DNA of 64,000 nt from Aquabacterium sp. NJ1 (GCF_000768065.1 NZ_JRKM01000001.1:4508001-4572000); one strand, 5' to 3'. Positions 46,220 through 56,421 are shown, numbered from the stretch's first letter. Notes: generated by a model not told the origin, from the sequence alone. Program-made: numbers and translations.

Positions 46220-47296
46220 TCAGTGCGAGGTCTTGAGGGCGTAGTCCGCCGGTTTGCCCTTGAGCCCCTTGGCCACCAGGTAGCTGAAGTAGCGGCTGCC
46301 CGCGCGGACCTCCATGGCACGCCAGCCCGGAATCCGGTAGCGGATGGACGTGGCACGGTGCAGGCCCGCGACCACGCTCAGCACCGCTGCCCACACCGGG
46401 TGACGGGGGATGTGCAGCTGATCGGCCCACGCGGAGCCCAGCAGCCGGCGCGACACGGCCTCCAGCGCACCTTGTGGCAAGAAGAAGGGTGATTGCCAGG
46501 CCAGCCCCTGGTGCACGGCGGCCACCAGCGTCCGGCTGTTGTCGTCCGGCTTGATCAGATCGCGCTGGAAGTATTGATACAGCCGGGCCTCATCCTCCAG
46601 CGTGTCGGGCAGCAGGCTGAGGTCCACGCCCTGCAGGTGGTTGCCCCAGCGCCAGAGCAACTGGTAGCTGCGTGCTTCTTCGTCACTGACGCGCACGCCC
46701 AGGCTGCTCATGCTGTTGAGCAGGATGCTGCTGAAGCCCAGCGCGGTGAGGCTCAGTTGCAACTGGTTGATGGGTCCGCCCAATTCGGCATTCGGCCATT
46801 GGGTGCGGGTCAGCACATGGTGGCGCACCATGGCATGCAGCAACCTCACGCGGATGATGGCCTGGTGCCCCGGTGCGCCCACCTTCAGGCCACCAGGCTG
46901 CATCACCGCATGGACCATGGTTGATGTTTCGAACAGGCGGCGGACCACGTCCTGGCGCAGGCGGCCTGTGTGCAACAGCACTTTGGCCGAACCCGGCGGC
47001 GTGTAGGTGATCAGCAGGCTGCCCAGCACGAACGAGGCGATGGACAAGGGCGCACAGCGCAGAAACAGCTCCTGGCCCGCCTGCATGGCGTCCACATCGG
47101 CCCAGGACGGCACATGGTTGACGCTGTCCATGAACTGCCGGTAGACGCCGCCTTCCTGATCCGCCAACTGGCGCACCTGGCCCAGAAGGTCGCCATCCCG
47201 GCGCCCGTTTTTCATCAAGGCCTCGATCACGGCATCGGCCAGCGCGTCGCCACGTTGGGATAAGTGCTGGTAGGCCTCGGGTGTGGGAAGCGGCAC
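46220..47296 (-). CDS. MpaB-like oxygenase (DUF2236 family)
   Basis: 358-residue protein resembling the latex-clearing-protein/MpaB heme oxygenase superfamily (DUF2236): mostly helical, with TSTMVHAVMQPGGLKVGAPGH (read in parts), RLLHAMVRHHVL and a His-rich central region that could bind heme. It starts with GTG 47296 (AAGGTG upstream). It is divergent from the AraC-type gene, so probably its regulatory target. Substrate unknown. Confidence 0.72.
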   Translation of the reverse strand: MPLPTPEAYQHLSQRGDALADAVIEALMKNGRRDGDLLGQVRQLADQEGGVYRQFMDSVNHVPSWADVDAMQAGQELFLRCAPLSIASFVLGSLLITYTPPGSAKVLLHTGRLRQDVVRRLFETSTMVHAVMQPGGLKVGAPGHQAIIRVRLLHAMVRHHVLTRTQWPNAELGGPINQLQLSLTALGFSSILLNSMSSLGVRVSDEEARSYQLLWRWGNHLQGVDLSLLPDTLEDEARLYQYFQRDLIKPDDNSRTLVAAVHQGLAWQSPFFLPQGALEAVSRRLLGSAWADQLHIPRHPVWAAVLSVVAGLHRATSIRYRIPGWRAMEVRAGSRYFSYLVAKGLKGKPADYALKTSH

Positions 47297-47406
47297 GATG
47301 TCACCTTAGTTGTTCATTACGATGGGCCCAGCTTAGTGAGCGGCCCGGCGGCTTGTCTTGACCGGGTTGACAGGGCGTTTTGACACCGCGAAGCGATTTT
47401 GGGGAG

Positions 47407-48528
47407 ATGACCATCACCGTGCTGACTGCCGCAGGCTTTTATCTGCGTTACCTGCTTGACGCGCTGGCTGGCCTGGGTGTGGATCTGTCGGCAGACCTGC
47501 GCGCGATGGGGCTGGACCAGGCCGCGCTGGCCGAGCCATCCAGCCGTGTGTCGCTGGACGTGATCGATCAGATCCTGAACAAGGCCGTGCAGGCCGATGC
47601 GGCACACCAAGCGCTACTGGCGAATCAGGCTTTGGGGGCACCTTCAGGGCAGGCGCCTGGGCTGCCACTCGGTTTGAGGCTGGGGGCCGCCGTGACGCCT
47701 GTGGCGCTGGATGTGCTGGCCTACGCGAGCATGAGCAGCAGCACCTTGGCCGAGGCCATCGCACTCCTGTGCCAGTTCGAGCCCTATCGGCTGGGCTTCG
47801 CCCGATGTGACATGCGGTACGAAGGTGAGGAGGCCCTGGTGGAGATGCAGGTCTCGGGCTCATGGGCGAGCCTGCCCTTGCAGATCGAAGCGGCGTTTGC
47901 CGGCTGGGTGGAGTTCGGGCGCTGGATCACGGGCAATGTGTCTCACCCCACGTGCATCGAGTTCGCGCACCAGGCCCAAGCGCCCGTGGCCGTGTATGAG
48001 GCCTTCTTCCATTGCCCGGTGTATTTCGAGCGCCCGTGCCATGCGGTGCATGTGTCTGCCCCGTTGTTGAGCAGGCCGCTGGCGGCGTCCAATCCTCATG
48101 TGAGCCACCTGATGCGCGAGGAGTTGCAACGTCGCGTGGCGCGCTACGCCAAAGGCGAACAGTTCATGGTGCGGCTGGTGCAGGCCATCGAGGCCTGCCT
48201 GGCCGATGGCACGCCTTCGCTGGACCAGGTGGCACAGGCCATGTCGCTGGCGCCGCGCCAGTTGCGCGCACAGGCCTCGGAGGCGGGCACCACCCTGGTC
48301 AACGAGGTGGACGCCGTGCGCCAGCGCCTGGCTCGCCAGTACCTGGCCGCCAGCATGCCGCTGGCCGAGATCAGCCAGCGGCTGGGGTACTCGGAGCAAA
48401 GCGCCTTCAGCCGGGCCTGCGTGCGCTGGTTCGGTGTCAGCCCGGGCAAGTGGCGCCCGGATCAGGCCGCCAGCACCACCACGTTCTGCCCGGCGGACAC
48501 GGCGCCACCTTCGCGGCAACGCACCTGA
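47407..48528 (+). CDS. AraC-family transcriptional regulator
   Basis: About 373 residues. The N-terminal region resembles the OruR/ArgR-type 'arabinose-binding-like' domain ([20 protein letters not shown]), and the C-terminal double HTH (about 265-365) contains [23 protein letters not shown] 47407 is uncertain: GGGGAG abuts it, and TTG 47380 or GTG 47419 are alternatives. Its 3' end overlaps the converging carboxylase gene by 67 bp. The divergent MpaB-like gene is the likely target. Three TTGAC repeats lie at 47358-47385 upstream. Confidence 0.85.
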   Translation: MTITVLTAAGFYLRYLLDALAGLGVDLSADLRAMGLDQAALAEPSSRVSLDVIDQILNKAVQADAAHQALLANQALGAPSGQAPGLPLGLRLGAAVTPVALDVLAYASMSSSTLAEAIALLCQFEPYRLGFARCDMRYEGEEALVEMQVSGSWASLPLQIEAAFAGWVEFGRWITGNVSHPTCIEFAHQAQAPVAVYEAFFHCPVYFERPCHAVHVSAPLLSRPLAASNPHVSHLMREELQRRVARYAKGEQFMVRLVQAIEACLADGTPSLDQVAQAMSLAPRQLRAQASEAGTTLVNEVDAVRQRLARQYLAASMPLAEISQRLGYSEQSAFSRACVRWFGVSPGKWRPDQAASTTTFCPADTAPPSRQRT

Positions 48529-51500
48529 AGCACCTGGCCGTTTGAGGGGGCCAGCACCGGGAACTCCATCTTCATGGATTCCACGATCGCCAAGGTCTGC
48601 CCTTCGGTGACTTGCTCGCCTTCCTGGACGAGCACCTTCCACACGCTGCCGGGCACGGGGCTGCCCACGGCACTGGCCCCCTCGGGCACGGCGTCGGCAT
48701 CCGCGGCCGGTGCGTGATCGGGCTCGCTGAGGCTGCCGTCCTGGCCAGAGGCCCGCCAGCGTTCACGCTCGGCATCAAAGGCGGCCTGCTGGGTCTGCTT
48801 GAAGGCGTCGATGCTGTCAGCGTGTTGCGACAGGAAACCCAGATACTGCCGGAGGCTGAACTGGCCTTCCTCGACCTTGAGCTGGAGCCGGCCCGCGGGG
48901 AAGTCGCGCCGCATCTGGGCCAGTTCGGCTTCGCTGACAGGGTAGAAGCGGATCTGGTCAAAGAAGCGCAGCAGCCAGGGTTTGCCGGGCTCGAAGTCGG
49001 CCGCACCACTGGCCGCATCCCGCCAGCGGTTCCACATCTGCACCGTGCGGCCCACGAACTGGTAGCCCCCTGGGCCCTCCATGCCATAGACGCACATGTA
49101 GGCGCCACCAATGCCCACGGCGTTCTCGGGGGTCCAGGTGCGCGCGGGGTTGTACTTGGTGGTGACCAGGCGGTGGCGTGGGTCCAGCGGCGTGGCCACG
49201 GGGGCGCCCAGGTAGACGTCGCCAAGGCCCATCACGAGGTAGCTGGCGTCGAACACGATGCGCTTGACGTCTTCGATGCTGTCCAGCCCATTGATGCGGC
49301 GGATGAACTCGATGTTGCTGGGGCACCAGGGCGCGTCAGGCCGGACCGATTGCATGTACTTCTCGATGGCCAGACGCGTGGCGCTGTCGTCCCATGACAG
49401 GGGCAACCACACCGTGCGGGTCGGCACGACCAGGTCATCGGTGCCGGCCAGGCTGGCTTCGGCTTGATCGAGCGCGGCCACCAGCTCGGCACGGGGCAGG
49501 CGCGAGGGCTCGAAATGGATCTGCAGTGAGCGGATGCCGGGCGTCATGTCCACGATGCCTTCGAGCGCACCCTGGCCGCGCAGGGCCTGCAAGGCGCTCA
49601 TCACGGCATGCACGCGAAAACGCAGCGTGAGGTCCAGTTGCAGCGGGCCGTATTCGACCAGGATGTAGCGGTCGCCAGCCTGGCGGATGACGCGGGCAGG
49701 GCGGGTCTGGGGTGCTTCGGGGTCTGCATCACGCGTATCGACGACAGGCGACAAGCTGGTGGTGACTTCGCTGGCCGGCACGCTTTGAGGCAGGTTGGGG
49801 AAGCCGGTCTGCGGTGCGGCTTGGGCTGCCTCCTGATGCGGCGTCGAGCGGGGGCCCAGCGTCTTGATCAGGGCGTCCTGTGCGGCTTGCATGGCCAGGG
49901 CCTGCTCCAGCGTCAGGGCGTGGAAGCGCACCGTGTCGCCGGCTTTGAGCTGGCCCAGCTTCCAGCGTTCTGCACCCACCACCACGGCCGGGCACACGAA
50001 GCCGCCCAGGCTGGGGCCATCGGGGCCAAGGATCACCGGCATGTCTCCCGTGAAATCGATGGCACCGATCGCGTAGGCGTTGTCGTGGATGTTGGAGGGA
50101 TGCAGGCCGGCCTCGCCACCGTCCGTGCGCGCCCACTGGGGCTTGGGCCCGATCAGGCGCACACCGGTGCGGCTGCTGTTGTAGTGCACCTGGTAGTCGG
50201 TCGAGAAAAAGACGTCGATGTCTGCCGGGGTGAAGAAGTCCGGTGCGCCATGGGGGCCATACATCACGCCGATGTCCCAGTGGCGGGTCAGGGTGGGCAC
50301 CAGATCCGCGGGCAGGGCGTGGCCCAGGTGGGGCGCCGGGGCAGATGCCTCGGCCCACGTCGGCGCGCCATCAGGCACAGCGCCGGCGTGCAGCATGTCG
50401 CCGGTGCGCAGCGCACGGCCTGCATGGCCGCCGAACTGGCCCAGCGTGAAGGTGCTGCGGCTGCCCAGGTAGAGCGGCACATCCAGCGCGCCTTGAACCG
50501 CCAGATAGGTGCGCCCACCACCTTCGGCCAGTGGTGCGGTGCCCAGCTTCAAGGTGCTGCCTGCCCGGATGGCCAGCGCACGGTTGAACGCCTGCTCATA
50601 AGGCAGGTGTTCGCCATTGAGGGTGACCGGCATGGGCGCACCGGCCAGTGCGATGACCATGTCGGCATGAAAGCGCAGGGTCGGGCCACCCACGGTGCAT
50701 TCCAGGGCTGCGGCGCCCTCACCGTTGCCGATCAGCTTGTTGGCCAGGCGCAGGTGCAGTTCGTCCATGGGGCCACTGGGCGGCACGCCCACATCCCAGT
50801 AGCCGATGCGGCCCGGCCAGTCCTGCACGGTGGTCTGCACGCCGCCGTCGATGACCTCGATGGCACGCGGTTGCCATTGGAACTCGCCCAGCGTGCGGGT
50901 CACCACCTGCCCCTGGATGAACACAGGCGAGGCTGCCACGGCGCGCAGGTAGCGCAGATTGGTCTCAATGCCCGCCAGGCGCGTTGCGGCCAGCGCCTGC
51001 TGCAGCTTGCTCACCGCTTGTTCGCGTGTGTCCGCCGTGACGATGAGCTTGGCCAGCATGGGGTCGTAAAAGGCGGGTACATCGGTGCCTCGCTCAACCC
51101 AGCCGTCCACGCGTGCATCATCCGGGAAGACCACCTCGGTCAGCACGCCCGCGCTGGGCTGGAAGTTGCGAGCGGGGTCTTCGGCATACAGGCGCACCTG
51201 GATGGATGCACCTTTGGGCTGAGGTGCCTGCAGCGCCCATTGATCGCCGCGCGCCAGCTTCACCATCCATTCGACCAGGTCGATGCCGGTGACCTGCTCG
51301 GTCACGCCGTGTTCCACCTGCAGGCGGGTGTTGACTTCCAGGAAGTAGAAGGCACCGGTGTCGGCGTCCAGCACGTACTCGACGGTGCCAGCAGAACGGT
51401 AGGACACGGCCTGGCCCAGGCGCACGGCGGCCTCCAGCAAGGCCTCGCGTGTGGCGGCAGGCAGCCCGGGGGCGGGTGTTTCTTCGATCACTTTCTGGTT

Positions 51501-52226
51501 GCGTCGCTGGGCCGAGCAATCACGCTCGCCCAATGCCGCCACCTGGCCGCGTCCATCGCCAAACAACTGCACCTCGATGTGGCGGGCGCGTTCAACGAAC
51601 TTTTCCAGGAAAAGGCCCGCGTCCTTGAAGTTGGCGCGAGCCAGTCGTGCCACGGCTTCATAGGCCGCATCCAGCTCGGCTTCATTGCGCACCAGGCGCA
51701 TGCCGATGCCGCCGCCACCTGCCGTGCTTTTGAGCATCACGGGGTAACCAATGCGGCTGGCTTGTGCACGGGCATCGGCCGCGTCCTGCAGCAGATCGCT
51801 GCCAGGCAGCAGCGGCACCTGATGCTGCTGGGCGAGTTCGCGCGCAGTGTGCTTGAGGCCGAAGGCCTTCATCTGCGCTGGCGTGGGCCCGATGAAGGCG
51901 ATGCCCGCTTCTTCGCAGGCCTGTGCGAAGCCGGGGTTTTCCGACAGGAAGCCGTAGCCGGGGTGGATGGCGCCAGCGCCTGTGGCCTTGGCGGCGGCGA
52001 GGATGCGGTCGACGTCCAGGTAGCTTTGGGCCGCCGGTGCCGGGCCAATGCACACGCTGGCATCGGCCATGGACACGTGGCGCGCGTCGGCATCGGACTC
52101 CGAATAGACGGCGACCGAGCGCAGGCCCATCTTGCGCAGGGTCCGGATCACACGGCAGGCGATGGCACCGCGGTTGGCGATCAGGACGGTATCGAACCTG
52201 GGTTGGCGTTGGGTGGTGTCAGTCAT
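48462..52226 (-). CDS. Biotin-dependent guanidine (urea-type) carboxylase
   Basis: 1254-residue enzyme of the urea carboxylase family. Order: biotin carboxylase (about 10-455, with [16 protein letters not shown] and [16 protein letters not shown]), KipA/AHS2-like carboxyltransferase part (about 475-790), KipI/AHS1-like part (about 870-1100), and a biotinyl domain with Lys1219 in ESMKMEF. Such proteins are usually labelled urea carboxylase. Here the two DUF1989 genes and a guanidine-I riboswitch upstream argue that guanidine is the substrate, as shown for such operons in other bacteria; specificity cannot be read from the domains alone. No allophanate hydrolase follows; the gene ends inside the converging AraC-type gene. 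Confidence 0.9.
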   Translation of the reverse strand: MTDTTQRQPRFDTVLIANRGAIACRVIRTLRKMGLRSVAVYSESDADARHVSMADASVCIGPAPAAQSYLDVDRILAAAKATGAGAIHPGYGFLSENPGFAQACEEAGIAFIGPTPAQMKAFGLKHTARELAQQHQVPLLPGSDLLQDAADARAQASRIGYPVMLKSTAGGGGIGMRLVRNEAELDAAYEAVARLARANFKDAGLFLEKFVERARHIEVQLFGDGRGQVAALGERDCSAQRRNQKVIEETPAPGLPAATREALLEAAVRLGQAVSYRSAGTVEYVLDADTGAFYFLEVNTRLQVEHGVTEQVTGIDLVEWMVKLARGDQWALQAPQPKGASIQVRLYAEDPARNFQPSAGVLTEVVFPDDARVDGWVERGTDVPAFYDPMLAKLIVTADTREQAVSKLQQALAATRLAGIETNLRYLRAVAASPVFIQGQVVTRTLGEFQWQPRAIEVIDGGVQTTVQDWPGRIGYWDVGVPPSGPMDELHLRLANKLIGNGEGAAALECTVGGPTLRFHADMVIALAGAPMPVTLNGEHLPYEQAFNRALAIRAGSTLKLGTAPLAEGGGRTYLAVQGALDVPLYLGSRSTFTLGQFGGHAGRALRTGDMLHAGAVPDGAPTWAEASAPAPHLGHALPADLVPTLTRHWDIGVMYGPHGAPDFFTPADIDVFFSTDYQVHYNSSRTGVRLIGPKPQWARTDGGEAGLHPSNIHDNAYAIGAIDFTGDMPVILGPDGPSLGGFVCPAVVVGAERWKLGQLKAGDTVRFHALTLEQALAMQAAQDALIKTLGPRSTPHQEAAQAAPQTGFPNLPQSVPASEVTTSLSPVVDTRDADPEAPQTRPARVIRQAGDRYILVEYGPLQLDLTLRFRVHAVMSALQALRGQGALEGIVDMTPGIRSLQIHFEPSRLPRAELVAALDQAEASLAGTDDLVVPTRTVWLPLSWDDSATRLAIEKYMQSVRPDAPWCPSNIEFIRRINGLDSIEDVKRIVFDASYLVMGLGDVYLGAPVATPLDPRHRLVTTKYNPARTWTPENAVGIGGAYMCVYGMEGPGGYQFVGRTVQMWNRWRDAASGAADFEPGKPWLLRFFDQIRFYPVSEAELAQMRRDFPAGRLQLKVEEGQFSLRQYLGFLSQHADSIDAFKQTQQAAFDAERERWRASGQDGSLSEPDHAPAADADAVPEGASAVGSPVPGSVWKVLVQEGEQVTEGQTLAIVESMKMEFPVLAPSNGQVLQVRCREGGAVSAGQNVVVLAA

Positions 52227-52232
52227 GCGTGT

Positions 52233-52925
52233 TCAGTCCCAGACCAGGAATTGCGCGGGGGTGGGGTTGTAGGCATTGCACGGGTTGTTGAGCTGCGGGC
52301 AGTTGGACACCAGCATCAGCACGTCCATCTCGGCGCGCAGCTCCACGTACTTGCCGGGGCCGGAGACCCCGTCGGCAAAGGTGAGCTGGCCGTCCTCGGT
52401 GACCGGCACGTTCATGAAGAAGTTGACGTTGGGCACAAGGTCCCGCTTGCCCAGGCCGATGTCGGCGTGCTGCAGCGCGATCAGGTAGTTGTCGCGGCAG
52501 CTGTGCATGAACTTCTTCTGCAAGGCATAGCGCACGGTGTTGCTCTCGGCTGCGCAGGCGCCACCCAGGGTGTCGTGTCGCCCGCAGGTGTCGGCCACGA
52601 TGGTGAGCATGGGCTTGCCCTCACTGGACATCAGCACCGAACCCGTGGTGAGGTAGATGCCACCTTGCGCCAGCATGGTGTCGGTGGCGCTGTAGTGCTC
52701 GGCCGCATCGTTGGCGTTGTAGAAGATCACGTCCACCGCCTGGTTGCCCTCCAGGTCCACGATGCGCAGGGTCTGGCCTTGCGCGATGTGCAGCAGATAG
52801 GGCTCGCCGGATGGCAGCACGTGGTTGAGAACGGCTTGCGCCGGATCCAGATGGCTTTCCTGGATGCGCACGGCTGTGGCGGAGGGCGTTGGCGTCGTTG
52901 GCGCGTAGTCAGCGTTGGCGTTCAT
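52233..52925 (-). CDS. DUF1989 protein, carboxyguanidine deiminase subunit (UAAP2-type)
   Basis: 230-residue DUF1989 protein, formerly 'urea amidolyase associated protein 2'. Motifs include LEGNQAVDVIFYNANDAAEHY, DTLGGACAAESNT and NVNFFMNVPVTEDG (segments). Family members with this neighbourhood form CgdAB, which converts carboxyguanidine to allophanate and ammonia. Ends 6 bp before the carboxylase gene and starts 16 bp after the other DUF1989 gene. Assignment to CgdA versus CgdB is uncertain. Confidence 0.87.
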   Translation of the reverse strand: MNANADYAPTTPTPSATAVRIQESHLDPAQAVLNHVLPSGEPYLLHIAQGQTLRIVDLEGNQAVDVIFYNANDAAEHYSATDTMLAQGGIYLTTGSVLMSSEGKPMLTIVADTCGRHDTLGGACAAESNTVRYALQKKFMHSCRDNYLIALQHADIGLGKRDLVPNVNFFMNVPVTEDGQLTFADGVSGPGKYVELRAEMDVLMLVSNCPQLNNPCNAYNPTPAQFLVWD

Positions 52926-52941
52926 GGCAGGGCGCTCCGGT

Positions 52942-53856
52942 TCAGAGGTAGTACATGTCGGCGTTGTGCAGCGCCCGCGCGCACTCGGGGCGGAAGGCGC
53001 GGTTGAAGTCGTCGGGCAGGGCAGGGCCAGACTTCCACGCAGCGAGGCCCACCTTGCCGGGCGCGTACGTCTTGCTGGGGTCCAGGGGATGAGGCGCGGT
53101 GGAGAAGGCGATCAGCGTGTCCATGTCGAAGCGCAGCTCGACCATCGCACCCGCCGCCGCATGGCCCGGCGCAAACTGGAATCGCCCATCGGCATCCACC
53201 GACACCTTGCTGAAGAAGTTGACGGGCGCGATGAGGTCACGTTTGCTCAAGCCGTATTTGCCGATCTCGATCAGCAGGCCGTCCTTGCCGCTTCGGTACA
53301 TCGCATTGCGATGCGTGTGGAAGCTGCGGTCTCCATATTGGGCATGCAGGCGCTCGGCATCCAGCAAGGCGCCCATGGGGTCGTGCCAGCCCAGGCTGTC
53401 TTCGGTGATGCTGGCCAGTGCGCGGCCCATGTCGCTCATCAACACGTGGCCGCGCGTGTAGTGGGCCGTGTGCTGTGCCTTGAGCGAGTCCGGCATGTTG
53501 TAGCGCTCCAGCTTTTCCCGGGCGTGATACAGCACCATGCTGAGGTTCGCACCAGCGTCCAGCGCCACCAAACGCAGGCGGCTTCCCCTCGGCATCACAT
53601 AGGACCAGTGGCCACCGCCTGGCACGATCTCGGACCACATCACGCGCTCGGCGGGCAGCTCAGGTGCAAAGCCTCGCCAATGCGGCCATGCGTCTACCGG
53701 CTGGCTGGATGGTGGGTTGGCAGGGGAGGCTGTGTGCGCATCTGCGCCGGGGGTACCTGAGGGGCCATGATCGCGGCGACCGCGACCATGGCTCCAGGTA
53801 CGGGCGTCAGACAGTTCATCACTGGATGACGGACTACGCTGTTCGTCGGCTTGCAT
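52942..53856 (-). CDS. DUF1989 protein, carboxyguanidine deiminase subunit (UAAP1-type)
   Basis: 304 residues, second DUF1989 partner (formerly 'urea amidolyase associated protein 1'). The family domain starts near residue 75 (VPGGGHWSYVMPRGSRLRL, then HTHRNAMYRSGKDG and APVNFFSKVSV). The first ~70 residues are Ser/Asp/Pro/Arg-rich, look disordered and are longer than usual for the family. ATG 53856 follows GGAGGG and lies 60 bp after the riboswitch; the frame runs on through the riboswitch but cannot be coding there. First gene of the guanidine operon. Confidence 0.87.
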   Translation of the reverse strand: MQADEQRSPSSSDELSDARTWSHGRGRRDHGPSGTPGADAHTASPANPPSSQPVDAWPHWRGFAPELPAERVMWSEIVPGGGHWSYVMPRGSRLRLVALDAGANLSMVLYHAREKLERYNMPDSLKAQHTAHYTRGHVLMSDMGRALASITEDSLGWHDPMGALLDAERLHAQYGDRSFHTHRNAMYRSGKDGLLIEIGKYGLSKRDLIAPVNFFSKVSVDADGRFQFAPGHAAAGAMVELRFDMDTLIAFSTAPHPLDPSKTYAPGKVGLAAWKSGPALPDDFNRAFRPECARALHNADMYYL

Positions 53857-53915
53857 CAGGCACCCTCCAAGGCAGGTTGAAAGCACGTGAGAGGACACTT
53901 CATGCGCTGAAGCGA

Positions 53916-54022
53916 ACCTCCCGGGCTTTTGTCCCGCCGTGGAGCCAGTGTCGGTATGCAGCCGACTCGGGCCGGCAGCTCTCGGACCAGTCACCCCGCT
54001 GTGCGGAGCCGGAACCCTAGCC
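53916..54022 (-). ncRNA. Guanidine-I riboswitch (ykkC class)
   Basis: On the minus strand the conserved ykkC blocks occur in order: CTAGGGTTCCGG (54020-54009), ACTGGTCCGAGAGCTG, and ACGGCGGGACAAAAGCCCGG near the 3' end. These match the guanidine-binding aptamer consensus and its pairing pattern. The element lies in the leader of the DUF1989-DUF1989-carboxylase operon, so guanidine should switch it on. No T tract follows, so regulation at the ribosome site (about 50 nt downstream) is more likely than intrinsic termination. Confidence 0.93.
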
Positions 54023-54131
54023 ACCTTTTCAAAGCAACGACCATGAGCCGTTCCTCTCTGTGCTTTTCAATGAGCAAGAGTGATGCCAGGTCGCGGCAGG
54101 CGGCTTCAAGGCGCCTGGAGGGCGTTCTGGG

Positions 54132-54175
54132 CCTGGTTTGAGCCTTGTTTGAACCTTGTTCGCGCCCCGTTTGAG
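54132..54175. repeat. Four imperfect 11-bp direct repeats upstream of the riboswitch operon
   Basis: CCTGGTTTGAG, CCTTGTTTGAA, CCTTGTTCGCG and CCCCGTTTGAG follow one another without gaps. They lie in the 557-bp gap between the DUF1989 gene and the histidine kinase gene, about 110 bp upstream of the riboswitch 5' end. The 11-bp period is about one DNA turn, as for a cooperative binding site. No other structure is evident in the remaining gap (54176-54413). Confidence 0.6.
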
Positions 54176-54413
54176 CTTCTCGGGCGGCCGCCTGCCTGAT
54201 CCTGGTGCGCGACCCTGGTGCAAGACCGGACCGGGTGTTTTCCGGGGCTCGGATCTGGTGCGTTCCCCCGGCTTGAGGGGGCTGGAATGTCCTGTTCTGC
54301 CGCATTTGTGCAGTGCACCCAAGGGCGTTTACGGTGTTGTCGGGGCTCGCCGCTGTTGATACTGAACTTGTCGCCTGGGGTTGTTGTCTGGTCCTTGTCG
54401 GGTGACCCACCAC

Positions 54414-56360
54414 ATGTCTGCCGATCAAGCTCACGCCAAAACACTGTCCGAACAAGTCCGCATCACGCGGACCCGGCTGCTCTTTTCCCACATCCCGCTG
54501 GGGACGTCCGTCGCCGTCGGCCTGGGCTGCCTGATCACCCTCATGGTGGCTTACCTGGTCGATGGGGCGATCGGCCTGCACGCCTGGATCTGGCTGGGTG
54601 GGCTGGTGGCGCTGTCGTTGTCGCACATCCACCGCAGTCTCAGGTTCTTCCGATCCAGAGACCGGGGCCATCCTGCCTGGTTGAAGCGGGTCAAGTTGTC
54701 CATCCTGGTGCTCAGCACCTGGTGGGGCGGCCTGCTGTGGGCCATGCCCATCCAGGGCCATGTCGATGTGCAGGCCGCCTTGGTGGGGGCGCTGATCGGC
54801 CTGGCAGCCTGCGGCGCCTTCATGCTGACGGTGGACCGGGCCAGCGCGCGTTGCTGGTTCACGCCCATGCTGATGTCGGTGGCGGCGTACTGCGCAGCGC
54901 AGGGCTCGGTGCTGGGCCTGTTCGGTTTCATCAATGTGGCGGGCTTCATCGGTGTGCTGTGGCTTGAAACCGGGCGCGCGCACCGCCGCATGGACGAGTT
55001 GCTGTTCCTGCGCTTCACCAATGACCGCGTCACCGCATCCCAGGCCGCCGCCTTGCGCGAGGCGGAGGAACTGAACCAGGCCAAGGGGCAGTTCCTGGCC
55101 ACCATGAGCCATGAGATGCGCACGCCGCTACACGGCATCCTGGGGCTGTCGCGTCTGATCCGGGCCGAGCTGCAAAGCCAGGATGCGCACGAACGCATGA
55201 ACCTGCTGGAGGCATCAGGCCAGCACCTGCTGGGTGTGATCAACGACGTGCTGGACTACTCTCGCCTGCAAGCCGGCCGGATGGAGTTGTCCCCTGCGGC
55301 GCTTCGCCTGCCTGCGCTGGTTCGCGAGGTGACCTCGCTGGCGGCGGTCAACGGGCTCGACAAAGGGCTGGATGTGGCCATGGCCTGCGAGCTGCCTGAT
55401 GACTATGTCGTCGAGGTGGATGGCGGCCGCCTCAAGCAGATCCTCTACAACCTGCTGGGCAATGCCGTGAAGTTCACCGAGCGCGGCAAGGTGACCATGC
55501 GGGTGCGGGAGATCGCCGATGCGCGCGCAGGCCAGCGGCAAATCAGCCTGGAGGTCGAGGACACCGGCATCGGCATCCCCTCGCATGAGCTGAGCCGTGT
55601 GTTCGACGCCTTCCATCAGGTGGATGGCCGCTACGAGCGCCGGACGGCCGGCAGCGGCCTGGGGCTGAGCATCGCGCGTGAGCTTTGCCTGGCCATGGGC
55701 GGTGACCTGACCTGCGACAGCGAGGCCGGCAAAGGCTCTGTTTTTCGCTGCGTGTTGCCCTTGAAGCGCGTACCGGCGCCCGTGGTGAGCGACGCCGCAT
55801 CCGCAGCCCAGGTTGCGCCTCGGGCCGCCATGGCCCCCGTACATCATGAGACACCGGCTGGCGCTGCGGTGCCGCGCGAAGCCTTGCCCGAGGCAAACGG
55901 CAAGCCTGTGCATGACAGCGCCACACAGCAGGCGGCCACCGTGCTGCTAGTGGAGGACAACCCCGTGAACGCCATCGTGGCGCGCACCGAGCTGGAGCAA
56001 ATGGGTTTGCAGGTGGCGCACGCCGAAAACGGCCAGCTCGCGCTGGACTGGCTGGCCGAGCACGAGGCGGATCTGGTGCTCATGGACTGCCACATGCCCG
56101 AGATGAACGGCTTTGACGCCACCCGACACATCCGCGCCATCGAGAGCCAACGCGGCGATGCGCCCGTGCCCATCGTGGCGCTCACGGCCAGCACGCATCA
56201 GGACGTTCAGCAAGCCTGCTTGCAGGCCGGCATGAACGATTGCTTGTCCAAACCCTTCCTGCACGGGGAGCTGCTGCGCATCGTCAAGCGGCATGTGAGC
56301 GACCGTAGCCGACGCGCCCGCCGAAGGCAGCGCGGCCCTGGCCTCGTGGTCGCGACCTGA
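54414..56360 (+). CDS. Hybrid sensor histidine kinase/response regulator
   Basis: About 648 residues. Five or six TM helices at about 28-190, then a cytoplasmic HisKA domain with phospho-acceptor His233 (MSHEMRTPLHGIL), HATPase (N-box LYNLLGNAVKFTERG, G1 VEDTGIGI, G2 GSGLGLSIA), an Ala/Pro-rich linker, and a C-terminal receiver with Asp558 (LVLMDCHMPEMNG). No periplasmic sensor domain is seen, so the membrane part may sense. No cognate regulator is adjacent. ATG 54414 starts the hydrophilic MSADQAHAK; a start at 54381 is open but unsupported. Confidence 0.9.
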   Translation: MSADQAHAKTLSEQVRITRTRLLFSHIPLGTSVAVGLGCLITLMVAYLVDGAIGLHAWIWLGGLVALSLSHIHRSLRFFRSRDRGHPAWLKRVKLSILVLSTWWGGLLWAMPIQGHVDVQAALVGALIGLAACGAFMLTVDRASARCWFTPMLMSVAAYCAAQGSVLGLFGFINVAGFIGVLWLETGRAHRRMDELLFLRFTNDRVTASQAAALREAEELNQAKGQFLATMSHEMRTPLHGILGLSRLIRAELQSQDAHERMNLLEASGQHLLGVINDVLDYSRLQAGRMELSPAALRLPALVREVTSLAAVNGLDKGLDVAMACELPDDYVVEVDGGRLKQILYNLLGNAVKFTERGKVTMRVREIADARAGQRQISLEVEDTGIGIPSHELSRVFDAFHQVDGRYERRTAGSGLGLSIARELCLAMGGDLTCDSEAGKGSVFRCVLPLKRVPAPVVSDAASAAQVAPRAAMAPVHHETPAGAAVPREALPEANGKPVHDSATQQAATVLLVEDNPVNAIVARTELEQMGLQVAHAENGQLALDWLAEHEADLVLMDCHMPEMNGFDATRHIRAIESQRGDAPVPIVALTASTHQDVQQACLQAGMNDCLSKPFLHGELLRIVKRHVSDRSRRARRRQRGPGLVVAT

Positions 56361-56421
56361 CGGCGATTAGATCGCCATCTGATCTCGACCTGGCCCGCGC
56401 TGCTGACCCGGACCCGGTCGC

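Noticed and set aside
47358-47385. Three TTGAC repeats (TTGACC, TTGACA, TTGACA) before the AraC-type gene as promoter or operator
   Set aside because: Spacing is irregular (9 and 13 bp) and no -10 hexamer lies at 17 bp from any of them; noted only in the gene entry.
49608-53006. 1132-codon plus-strand frame opposite the carboxylase and DUF1989 genes
   Set aside because: The opposite strand carries three well-conserved genes with correct motifs and spacing; this frame has no recognisable domain.
56362-56376. GGCGAT/ATCGCC hairpin between the hybrid kinase and aminopeptidase genes as terminator
   Set aside because: Six-bp stem with three-base loop and no T tract; too weak to call.
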